Positions 1 through 10,100 of a DNA stretch of 20,735 bases are shown here, in pieces. The DNA is from a virus: positions 1 through 20,735 of IMG/VR virus record IMGVR_UViG_3300047354_000288; one strand, 5' to 3'. Under the pieces are notes generated by a model. That model made no database searches. It had not been told where the DNA came from and worked only from the letters and a program-made list of their open reading frames with translations. A program made the position numbers and the translations under genes. Positions within the stretch are counted from its first letter, which is position 1. Each line of letters opens with the position of its first letter.

Positions 1-3000
1 GGAACATCGGTAATTAGTATTTGGTCGCCATCTACTAGGCCGTGTTCAAGATTTGTTTGTAGTCTAATACCTGTTGTAACATTTGATACATTAGGAAATT
101 CTGGTGGTACACTTTCAAATTTGATATCAATTATTTCAAATTTGTCAATTGGCTCATATGCATGACTTACTTCGTTCCAGTCAAAATATACTTTGTCTCC
201 AGGAACACTACCTTCGTATGCTGAAGCCGGTGCTCTTACAAGTATATGGTCTGTTTCAGTATTAGTTAATGGATAATCACCTGTTAAAATATTTTTATTT
301 TCGCCTACACTAGACCAATTAGCAGGTATTCTTGGACCTGGGTTTGATCTTGCTGTAGCAATGTAAATATCTCCAAGATACGTTGTAATATTTCCAACAT
401 TGTAAATTACAGATTCATCAAATTCAGCATACTTGTCTAGTAAATATTCTTTAACTTGCGGTGCTGAATCAAATGTATCAAACACAACATTTGATGTCTG
501 TCCTTTAACAATTCTTCTTGCTTTCCACAGACTGTTATTATATTCAACAACAGATGCAAATGGGTACGTTACACTTGCATCAAAGTTGTCTTTAAAATTA
601 GATTTTACATTTGATGCTTCTGGAGCTGCAATTACAAGGTATTCACCATCTGGGCTCATTGTAATAGATTCGCCAAATTTTGAACTAACACTTGATAGTC
701 CGGAAATAGGTGAAAGCTCTTGACTTAAAGATGCACTTGAATCGTCACTAGTATAAACAAATGCTTTGCCGTCTTCGTTGTTTGGTGCTCCTACAACAAT
801 TACTGTGTTATCATCAGATGCTGTAATTGAACTACCAAATAATGGATTAGAAGAATCTGCTTCTAAAGGATTTGTTATTGTTAAGTTATCATGATAAGAT
901 GCAGAATTTTTAAGAACTCCCCATCTGTCATCGCCCATATTATCAACCCAAAGTAGCTCTCCATTATCAATAGTGTTTTGTGTATATGAATTTGCTTCAG
1001 GTAATGTTGATACCCTATTACTTACAAATTTAGTTAACACACCTTTGGAATTAACAATAGGGTCATCAAGTGCTATTGTTGTTGCAACGGTTACTGTATT
1101 TGTTGACGAACTAGTAACTTTAAAGAATCCTTCAAATCCTGTTAAATTTGTAATACCAATAATATCATCTTTTGCAAATGAACTTCTTCTGTCTAATGAT
1201 ATAGTAGCACTTGTTCCGTTTGCTGTTACACCAGTTACTATAAATCCACTGTCAATATGTTTATAAACATTCCAACTTTGATCTTCAAAAGTTACCCAAA
1301 CATATTCGCCTTGATTTAAATCGTCAATAGCAATATCTAAAATATCATCTTTGTCTACAACAGTATATTTTATATCTTCAGTTCTAACATACCCTGCTGT
1401 TCTAACTTGTGTTTCGCCTTCTGGTACAAACTTAGTTGGGAACGGAGTATTATTATAGTTAGACGGTTTTAAATATACTTCGCTTTCGGGTATATTATAT
1501 ATTAAGTTGTCTGTTTCTGGGTCTTCTGTTAACTGTACTGGTTGAGGACTTAATTTAAACTTTTCTTCATCTAGTTTAATTTCTAATTCGTCAAAGCCGT
1601 CAGCGGCACCATATTGTCCTAAACGTAATGCCCATTCTTCAAAAAACTCTAAACTTTCTTTGTCTGCTGCTCCAAGTGCATCAAACAATTTGGTAAGTGC
1701 ATTTTTAGTACCTTTGTCTTGTATATAACCTTGATAGAATTTATACTGGCTAACATCGTCATTAATTATGTTAGCAAGATAATTTCTTTTTTGGTACCCA
1801 ATTAAATGTTGTGCAACTTCTTGCTGATCAAGATCAAAATTATCAGTATCTAAATCATAAAAGTCTGCAAACTGATCAACTTTATAATTAATATTAGTTA
1901 GTAATTGTGACTCGGGTTTAGAATCAAGTCTTAACCAGTCATTTTCAATAAAGTTTTGTGTTCCTGATACTTTTTTGTAAGCACTGTAATAAAATTCTTT
2001 GTTTTTAACAATGCTTCCAATTTCATAATCTTTGTATTGTTCCCACAAAGTAATTTCAGCACTGTCATATAAAAAGCCTGGTATATTTAAACTTCCGTTC
2101 CAGTCTGCTGTTCTATATCCTAAGACTCTAATTCTTTCTTGTCTATATCCTGCTTGACGGTCATATATTACATCTTTGAACTCAGTTTCGTTGTCTAAAA
2201 TAACAACGTGTTCTGTTTGCTCAGCTGCTAACTTAATAGCATATATTCCGTCTGCTGTATTCTTAGGTTTAATATTAAATTCATCATCAGTTCTTGATAC
2301 TGTTAATACATCTTCTTTAAGTTTTGTTCCGTCTGCTTTAAAGATCGAGTAGCCAAAGAAGTTATTAAATACATCTCCAATTACAGTAAAGTCACGTTTA
2401 AACTTAACTCCGTCTGCTAATGGACTTAATGAAATTAAACTTCCTGTGTCCCAACCCTGTGTTGTCCAGAATAAAAATTCTTTAGCACTTAACTTAAAGT
2501 TTTTAATTGATTGCATGTCTGCATCAAAGCCTTCAAAGTTAAACCCTAGTGTTTCTAGATATCTTTGATATCCTAATAAAAAGTCTACTACTTCTTGACT
2601 TGTTCTAAATAGTGTTCCGTAAGGTAAACTTAATATTTCTGACTTCCATGACGTACGGAAGATTGCTTCTCGACCACCTTCTTGTGGAAGAGCCGCTAGT
2701 TTTGTAAACTTGCTTCCGTCAAATGTTTGTCCACTAGTATGTGCTTCTTTAACTCTGTAGTATAAATCGTTATACTCTACAACTTGTCCTTCTAAGTATT
2801 GCTTTGATTCACTCCACTCCACATATGTTTCGCTAACACCGCCAATACTTACTATAGGATCGCCATTAATAACATTGTAATCGTAATATTTAAATATAGG
2901 ATTAGTACTATCATATCCTCTAATTATATAACCTAGAGGACTACGTTCAATAACAACTCCACTGTAAGTAATAATATCGGTTGGTGAACTTTGTGAAAGT

Positions 3001-6000
3001 ATTATATTGTAGTTTTCTTGTGGAATAAAAACATTACCTTCATTCAACGGTGTTCTTGAATCAAGTATTAAATTAAATTTAGATTTATCAGTAAATCCAC
3101 CTAGTCTAAACGACAGTTGATTTGTAAGGTTTGCTAATTTATCCTGATACTCTGTATAGTTAGTAAGAACATTGCTTGACAAGTAGTTTGCAATAAAGTT
3201 TACTAATCCTGCTGTTAACACTCGTACATCAACTGCTTGACTGTTATTAGGAAATTTTAATTCTTTTAGATTAATTCTTTTTGATGTATCAGAATAAACA
3301 ACTTGTCCTGCATTATTTCTTACAGTTCTAGATCTATCAAATCCAAGTCCTATAATTTTTGAAGGTTGATTCAAACACCAAGATCTTAATAACGCAAATG
3401 GATATTCGCTACTTCTACGCCAGGCTGTTTCTGCAGGTGCTTCGTCGCCAAACACAAACGGTGACGCTGTTAAGTTACTAATAAATCCTTCTGCATATCC
3501 GCTTTCTAATGGACTTATTAAATTACCACTGTCGTCAACTGGTAAATGATTAACTAAGTTTGTTCTCTTGTACTGTTCTTTAATTACAATAGGCTTATTA
3601 GGTTCTCTAATTACACCATTTTGTATATCTTCCCATAGGAATAAATTATCTTTAGTGTATGGTGCAGGACCATATACAGTTTCCCACCAACTTGGCTGTT
3701 TAAAGAATCCTTGCATTTCCCAAGGATGTGTATGTGGACGATCTGTATCATATGCATCTTTGTAAACAGCTCTCCAATATCCTGCTAATTTTTTGCCACT
3801 TGGAGATGTCATAAAACTATAATTGTAAGTAAACGGATTACCTCTTACATAACCTGTATTTTCAGTATAGTCTACATCACCTACTGAAGCAAGCCAACTT
3901 GCAAAATCACTAATTAATGCATTGTCAATGTCTTTTTTGTATACGCCTGTATTTCTATCTTCACCGCCGATAAAGTCATGTATGTTAACAATGTTTGAAT
4001 CGTAGGATATTTTAATGTTATTGTATATTCTTTTTTCTAACTCTAATATTAAATCATCTCTATAATCATTAAATGCTAGAATCTTAGAACCATCATGTCC
4101 TTGAATAACTTTTCTAGTAGTAATATAAGTGTTGTCATCAAAAATCTGAGGAACAAACTTAGGATATAATCCAAGTTTAGTTGGTGTCGGTGGAATAAAC
4201 GAACCGTCTGTTGTTTCATACTCAAATATATCAATTATATCGCCGTTTGTTGTAGGCTTAGTTATTACACAAAATCCTTCATTGTTAAATGTATAATCAT
4301 TTCCGTAAATAAGTTGTTCATCATTAATATAAACTGTTACTGCTTTTACGCTTAATTCAGTGTTATTATGTGTTTGTGTAAGTGCATAAAACTGATTATT
4401 TGTATCAAAGACAGTATATGTAATTTTCTTTTCACCACCCGACGGTGCCATATCACTAAAGTAAAACGGCATGTCTATACTTCTATTTTGACCTAGCTCT
4501 TTAAGTATAACATCAACGTGACCTTTTGCAGTTCCGTCATATCCTGTTGTTAAACTAGTTTGTAAAAATGTTCTTTTAAACTTTGCATACTCGCGTCTAT
4601 TAAATTCAAGAGCTTTAATAATGTTTGTATCTTTGTCTGTTAAATGATATAACGATAAATTAATTGGACCAGTATGTTGTACAAACTTTTTACCATATAA
4701 TGCAATGTTACCTAAATCTCTAAGATTACTATTACCAGGATATACACCACTAAAGTTATTAATTTCTTCAACTACTGTACTAATATGATCATTAACTTCA
4801 CCTAGTGTGAATGTTTCAATATTATCGTTACTAGGATTTCTTTCAAAGTTTGCTGGTACTTCATACAATCCATTATTATTTTTAAGTGTATGAGATTTAG
4901 TTTTAATTAAAACAATATCGTCTTCATTTAATTCTGATGTAAATATAATTTTTGCATCATGGTTTGTTCTATCAATAGTGTAATCAGTATTTTCAAATTT
5001 AAGTGAATTGTTAACAAAGACTTTTACTGTTAAGTCAGTTATCTCAGCACTTCGATCATATGTATCAATAACAAATTCAGTTTGATTATTTAAACTAGTA
5101 TACTGTCTCAATACATATTGACTACTAGTCATTGGTGCTTTAATCCAAGCATTTACATAATCAAATGTGTCAATGTTTTTAAATTTTTGTAAACTATATG
5201 TATCAGTTTTATTAGTAATAATGTCAGTACTAATTACTGTAGGTGTATATGTAAATGTATCTGATAATAAATTAAAATCAAAAACAATATCACCTACATT
5301 AGAAATGCTTCTATAACTTAACGGAAAGCCTAATTCAGAATCATTAGTTCCTGTACCTACTTTATACGAAAATACTTTGTTACCTTCAAACGTTGTATTA
5401 GGATAGTATTCTGAATCGCCTATACTGTATCCAGACTCATCAAATAAGTCAAATAACGGTTGCTGATTAACGTCGGTTTTTTCTTGTGTAACATTCCAGG
5501 TTGTACCGTTAAAGTAAAACATTTTACCTTTATTTTCAACACCATTTAATACTAGTACTGTTTCGTTAGTAATCGGTAATGAATCTGTTTCTTCTATCAA
5601 AGATATTTGACGTCTGCCTTTATGTTTGATAAATGAAACTTTAAATACTTTTCCAGCCTGACGGATATCTTCTTCTGCTGTAAATAGTACACGCATACCG
5701 TTAACAAGTTTTACTCCGTCAACTGTATATCCTATTGCACCTTCAATAGTAGAAAATATATCTTTAGTAAATGTATCAACTAAATCTACATTAGTTTTAC
5801 TTTGTGATCCAAATTGGAAAAGTTTTAATCCTGAATTAAATTCAATAATAGGTCTTGATGCTCTTGCACGTTGGTCAACTGATATGGCTTGATTATTATA
5901 GGCTGCAGATTTTTCAATTACATCTCTATGGAACCATCTATTGTGTCTTGACCAAGGACTTCTTTCAGGAGAAGCACGGTTAATAACAATATAATCTTTA

Positions 6001-7118
6001 GTATTTGTATAACCACTAGCATTGTCAAACGGCAATCTATCAAATGAATTTGTATCAAACGGTATTGATAAGTCTGTTACATAACTACTAGTAACTTCTA
6101 AGTCAGTTTCACTAACTAACTTAATTTTATCACCTACTCCTTCAACATACCATTCGCCTTCTGCATATTTTGCAGGAGTTACATTTCCTAAAAATTCAAC
6201 TTTCATACCATTTGATAATGAAAGTCCGTTTACTGTAGTGTAATTCTTTTTACCAATAATTTCGTTTTCAACATCAAGATCTGTATTTTCGTCAATGTCT
6301 TTAATTTTAATTAAGCCGCCATTATTAATATCATTGTTTGCAACATAATATAATAGTTCAGGTGCGCCTGGAGCAACTGTAAATGTAATAGAACCTTTTT
6401 CTACATTTTGTGCTGAAACACCGTCATCATAATTAAACTCTGGATCTAATGTTTTTTTAGTTTTTATTGTAAACGGAAATCCTTCTGAATTAATTTCAAA
6501 AGTATAAGTCTGTCCTCTATATAAAGTTAAACTTGGTAATTGTGTTTGTCCGTCTGGTGAAAATATGTAAGCAAGATTATCTGCATTGTTAAACAGCTCA
6601 ACAGTATATGTACTTTCTACACCTCGTGACTGACCTGCAATGCTAATAATTTGCGGACCGTTTGGTAACCAATAATACTCACGAAAGTTAACAACTTTAT
6701 CTAAGTCTATATTTGGGTTCCACGCATAATATTCTTGTGCGTTAAGACTGTCTTGATTTTGTGAATTACCGCCAAAGTTTGCTATTTGATTAATATAATC
6801 AATATAATCTTTTCTAAACGTATAATTACCTAGATCGTTTTTAATTACTAGTGAAGGTTCTAATTGATAGTTTTTTCTATCATTAGATATTTCATTAATA
6901 TACGAATCGTCTGCTACATATGCTTTTGATTCTTTTCTTCCAATAAACCCATTTAGTTTTTCTGCAACACCCGGTTGCACCATTTGGTCTAATGTACTTT
7001 CAAGAAACTTTTGATTAGTTTGTGTTCTAAAATATTTTGGAAGTAATGCAACGCTCTTTTGGTTGCCTTTACCATTATTTGGTAATGGAAATTCTTTCTG
7101 GTCATTATCATATGCCAT
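1..7118 (-). CDS. Giant virion structural protein downstream of gp6, C-terminus beyond the left edge (partial)
   Basis: This frame starts at the ATG 7118-7116, which overlaps the gp6 stop as TAATG, and has no stop down to base 1. That gives at least 2372 codons. A GGAGG at 7131-7135, inside the gp6 codons, is a possible ribosome site. The protein begins MAYDNDQKEFPLP. Recognisable pieces include a short LYRGQTYTF...PFTIKT segment near residues 195-220 and a W-rich segment (HTHPWEMQGF, PSWWETVYGPAPYT) near 1125-1160. Four Y-x-x-G/A-x-(V/I)-x-(Y/N) modules resembling carbohydrate-binding folds lie near 1435-1473, 1692-1731, 2179-2210 and 2233-2270. Two FG-GAP repeats (FGSS...VVGAP at 2094-2112; FGES...VIAAP at 2148-2166) lie between them. 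Its place after gp6 is where T4 has gp7, so a peripheral baseplate or host-contact role is inferred. Gene reality is near certain; function is uncertain. Confidence 0.9.
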   Translation of the reverse strand, partial: MAYDNDQKEFPLPNNGKGNQKSVALLPKYFRTQTNQKFLESTLDQMVQPGVAEKLNGFIGRKESKAYVADDSYINEISNDRKNYQLEPSLVIKNDLGNYTFRKDYIDYINQIANFGGNSQNQDSLNAQEYYAWNPNIDLDKVVNFREYYWLPNGPQIISIAGQSRGVESTYTVELFNNADNLAYIFSPDGQTQLPSLTLYRGQTYTFEINSEGFPFTIKTKKTLDPEFNYDDGVSAQNVEKGSITFTVAPGAPELLYYVANNDINNGGLIKIKDIDENTDLDVENEIIGKKNYTTVNGLSLSNGMKVEFLGNVTPAKYAEGEWYVEGVGDKIKLVSETDLEVTSSYVTDLSIPFDTNSFDRLPFDNASGYTNTKDYIVINRASPERSPWSRHNRWFHRDVIEKSAAYNNQAISVDQRARASRPIIEFNSGLKLFQFGSQSKTNVDLVDTFTKDIFSTIEGAIGYTVDGVKLVNGMRVLFTAEEDIRQAGKVFKVSFIKHKGRRQISLIEETDSLPITNETVLVLNGVENKGKMFYFNGTTWNVTQEKTDVNQQPLFDLFDESGYSIGDSEYYPNTTFEGNKVFSYKVGTGTNDSELGFPLSYRSISNVGDIVFDFNLLSDTFTYTPTVISTDIITNKTDTYSLQKFKNIDTFDYVNAWIKAPMTSSQYVLRQYTSLNNQTEFVIDTYDRSAEITDLTVKVFVNNSLKFENTDYTIDRTNHDAKIIFTSELNEDDIVLIKTKSHTLKNNNGLYEVPANFERNPSNDNIETFTLGEVNDHISTVVEEINNFSGVYPGNSNLRDLGNIALYGKKFVQHTGPINLSLYHLTDKDTNIIKALEFNRREYAKFKRTFLQTSLTTGYDGTAKGHVDVILKELGQNRSIDMPFYFSDMAPSGGEKKITYTVFDTNNQFYALTQTHNNTELSVKAVTVYINDEQLIYGNDYTFNNEGFCVITKPTTNGDIIDIFEYETTDGSFIPPTPTKLGLYPKFVPQIFDDNTYITTRKVIQGHDGSKILAFNDYRDDLILELEKRIYNNIKISYDSNIVNIHDFIGGEDRNTGVYKKDIDNALISDFASWLASVGDVDYTENTGYVRGNPFTYNYSFMTSPSGKKLAGYWRAVYKDAYDTDRPHTHPWEMQGFFKQPSWWETVYGPAPYTKDNLFLWEDIQNGVIREPNKPIVIKEQYKRTNLVNHLPVDDSGNLISPLESGYAEGFISNLTASPFVFGDEAPAETAWRRSSEYPFALLRSWCLNQPSKIIGLGFDRSRTVRNNAGQVVYSDTSKRINLKELKFPNNSQAVDVRVLTAGLVNFIANYLSSNVLTNYTEYQDKLANLTNQLSFRLGGFTDKSKFNLILDSRTPLNEGNVFIPQENYNIILSQSSPTDIITYSGVVIERSPLGYIIRGYDSTNPIFKYYDYNVINGDPIVSIGGVSETYVEWSESKQYLEGQVVEYNDLYYRVKEAHTSGQTFDGSKFTKLAALPQEGGREAIFRTSWKSEILSLPYGTLFRTSQEVVDFLLGYQRYLETLGFNFEGFDADMQSIKNFKLSAKEFLFWTTQGWDTGSLISLSPLADGVKFKRDFTVIGDVFNNFFGYSIFKADGTKLKEDVLTVSRTDDEFNIKPKNTADGIYAIKLAAEQTEHVVILDNETEFKDVIYDRQAGYRQERIRVLGYRTADWNGSLNIPGFLYDSAEITLWEQYKDYEIGSIVKNKEFYYSAYKKVSGTQNFIENDWLRLDSKPESQLLTNINYKVDQFADFYDLDTDNFDLDQQEVAQHLIGYQKRNYLANIINDDVSQYKFYQGYIQDKGTKNALTKLFDALGAADKESLEFFEEWALRLGQYGAADGFDELEIKLDEEKFKLSPQPVQLTEDPETDNLIYNIPESEVYLKPSNYNNTPFPTKFVPEGETQVRTAGYVRTEDIKYTVVDKDDILDIAIDDLNQGEYVWVTFEDQSWNVYKHIDSGFIVTGVTANGTSATISLDRRSSFAKDDIIGITNLTGFEGFFKVTSSSTNTVTVATTIALDDPIVNSKGVLTKFVSNRVSTLPEANSYTQNTIDNGELLWVDNMGDDRWGVLKNSASYHDNLTITNPLEADSSNPLFGSSITASDDNTVIVVGAPNNEDGKAFVYTSDDSSASLSQELSPISGLSSVSSKFGESITMSPDGEYLVIAAPEASNVKSNFKDNFDASVTYPFASVVEYNNSLWKARRIVKGQTSNVVFDTFDSAPQVKEYLLDKYAEFDESVIYNVGNITTYLGDIYIATARSNPGPRIPANWSSVGENKNILTGDYPLTNTETDHILVRAPASAYEGSVPGDKVYFDWNEVSHAYEPIDKFEIIDIKFESVPPEFPNVSNVTTGIRLQTNLEHGLVDGDQILITDV

Positions 7119-10100
7119 TAGTAACCTGAGCCTCCGTTACTTGAACTGCTTGAGCTACTAGAGCTACTTGACGAACTACTTGAGCTACTAGAGCTACTTG
7201 ACGAACTACTTGCCACTTGGCTTACAGTATTGTTTTTAACTTCTGTCACTACCGCTCCTGTTGCTTTAAGTTTTGAAGCAGTTACTGCTGATATAATTTC
7301 AACATCTGCTACTGTTGCTCCGTTAATAAAAATTTCATCAGCTTCTGCTTTTATTTCAAATAAGCTACCAAATGCTGAATCTGTTTTATTAGGAACAATA
7401 ACAATTGACGAAATATCTGGTGATAATTCGTTCATAATATATGTGCTTAGTTCTGAGAAGTAAAAAGTTTCTCCAAAGTCCCAATTTTCAAGTGCAAAGA
7501 ATCTGTTTACAGCTGATATAACATTTGCTTTTACTTCGTTATCGTTAACAACTCTATCAGCATTTTTTACTATTTTAAATGTCGCTTGTAAATCAGTGTT
7601 AGATGCTGTACCAAATAATGGTTTATATTTTACTGGATGATAAATTACATCGTCACTAATTGATTTAATTTTGTTTATTTCACTTCCGTAGTTTGTATAT
7701 AAACTATCTGAAGTAGGTGTTACTGGAGCAACTGGTATTGCACCTTGTAACCACTGTCTATATAAAGTATCATACGATCTAGTTAAAACATAAACATCGA
7801 TAATGTTACTACTACTTGGATCTATTCTGTTACTTTCGTCAGCAGCATGTTCGTATTGGAAAATAATATTATCTCTACCATTAAATGCTCTATAGTCAAC
7901 TGTAAGTGTTAACGTTTCTGTTTCTTCATTATATACTTTAAATAAGTCTACGTCAACAATATAAAATATTGTGCCATCTAAAAACGACGACAGTCCTGCT
8001 GTAGTAATATCTGATTCTGTTGCAACAACTTTCTTATCAGATGTTCTCCAAGACACAAATCTAAAATCATCAATGCCGTCATAGTTTGTATATTTTTCTT
8101 GCATTATATATCGATCTTTTAGATCAGGTGGTGTACCAACAAATTGTGTAAACATGTCTGGATCGTCAACTACTCCGTCATCGTCAGAGTCAAAAAAGCC
8201 TACTTGTATTTTCTTGCTGTCAACATAACCTTCAGCATCTCTATATTCTTGTAATATTTCCCAATCAAACGGAACTGTAAATGGTTGAGTTGATCCTGGT
8301 TGTGTGTTAATAGACATAATTCTAACTTTGTCTTTAACAATTTTATTTGTTTGAGGATCATATACTTTATCACTACTATCAAAATAGAATCTAATTTCTC
8401 TATCACTTTCAAAAACGTATCTTTGACCGTGTGTTGTAATTGTATATGTTTCCCCGTCAGTATTAAATAGTAGTAACCAACTGTTGTCTAGTTGTTGATT
8501 ACTAGTGTCTCCAGTCTTACCCATTCCAAACGCTGATGTTTTATCTAAATTGCTTTCAGTAATTAAACGCCATAAGTTTTCGCTAGTACTGTAACGTAAT
8601 CCAAATGTTTTATATTGGAATACTTGATCAATAATTTGTGTTTGTAAATCATTATCTAATAATGTTGCAAACTTTGGTATAATTCTTTCAATAACTGGAT
8701 ATGCTTCTGTGCCTGCTGGAGCCGTAGGAATTACATCATTGAATACAATAGGTCCTCTACCATCAGCATAATTTTCTTTACCATTACCATTTATAGCAGT
8801 AACTTTGGTCCACTTGTATTTCGTTGCTCCTGTGTGTAAAGGTTTACCAACTTCATCTAACATTAATGTGCCATCTGGCATAAAGTGATAACCTTCCGGA
8901 GCAATAAATTTAACCATTGCACCTGGTTGTACATATTTTAGTGTACTACCAGTAAATGTTGAAACTGTATACTTTACATTTTGCAAGTCCATTAAGTAAC
9001 CTGTAGAAATATTTTGATCTTTAGTTACTTGTACAAACTGTGCATTTAGATCTGTAACTGTTTGTACTGGGAATTTAGTATAGTAGAAGTTTCTAAGTTT
9101 AGCATCTAACAGTAACGGTTCAATAGTAGAACTAATGATTCCTTGAATATCGTTTCTTGTTGTAAATGTAAAGTTAACTTTGCTATCTAGGTACTGTGTA
9201 TATACAGCACCGTCTTTACCATATAGGTTAGTTTTAGAATATTTGCCTGTAGCATCTAGTAGATCAAAATATCTTGATATGCCGCTAGATGTTCTGTTAA
9301 CTGCTTTTACTTTAACTATTTCTTGACTTACAGCCAATGGAGCAACATTGTAGTCTTCTCCAGTAATCATTCTATTCTGTGTATAGTATGTTGAAGGAGC
9401 ATTTGATTTAATGCTTTCGTTGCTTTCGCTTTCTGCTGAGTTATCAACTGTGTATTTTAATTCATACTCAATACTTAAAACTTCTTGTGTTCCTGTTTTA
9501 CTAACATACGGAACAGTAATGTTTATATTAGTCATTTCGTCTGGACTAATTACAAAACTTCTATTATCACTTGCTCTGTAATAAACTTTAAAACTGCCTT
9601 TAGGCAATGTGCCAAAAACACCATCACTAAAGATTAAACTAATTCTATCTTGTACTCTTGTTAAAACACTATAAACATTTCTAATATTTTTACTTAAACT
9701 GTTATAAACAATATTGTTACCTTCAACTGAATTTACTTTGCTCCATAGCTCAGTTTCGTTACCGGTTGTGTCTAATTTATAAAGCCATACATCATTATTG
9801 TTTACATTAATAGCATCTAAGTTTACTGTTTGGTTAGTACTTGGCGTACTAATTGAAAAAGTTCCTTGGTCTAAAGAACCTTGTCTAAAGTGTGAAAAGA
9901 ATCCTGTATTGTTACTACCAGCACCTTGTCCGTCATCTTGATATATAAACGCAAAGTTGTTTCCTGGCAATGGTGCTTCTTCTAGTATTGCATTACTTTC
10001 AATATTAGTTGAAACAATTTCAAATGTAGTTCCTCTACCGCTAATATTTTTTGTAAAGCCAAAGTTAGGAACATCAGTGTTAAGAGCATTAAATCTATAT

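Noticed and set aside
433-1266. Open frames on the plus strand at 433-723 and 973-1266
   Set aside because: They lie wholly inside the giant minus-strand gene, have no plausible ribosome sites, and their composition is that of antisense translation.
7139-7210. Polyserine tract as a programmed frameshift or sequencing artefact
   Set aside because: Mixed codons rule out homopolymer slippage, the frame is preserved, and the stop overlaps the next start neatly.
8200-8412. A 70-residue minus-strand frame
   Set aside because: It is a shifted frame inside gp6, whose frame is intact and matches the family across this stretch.
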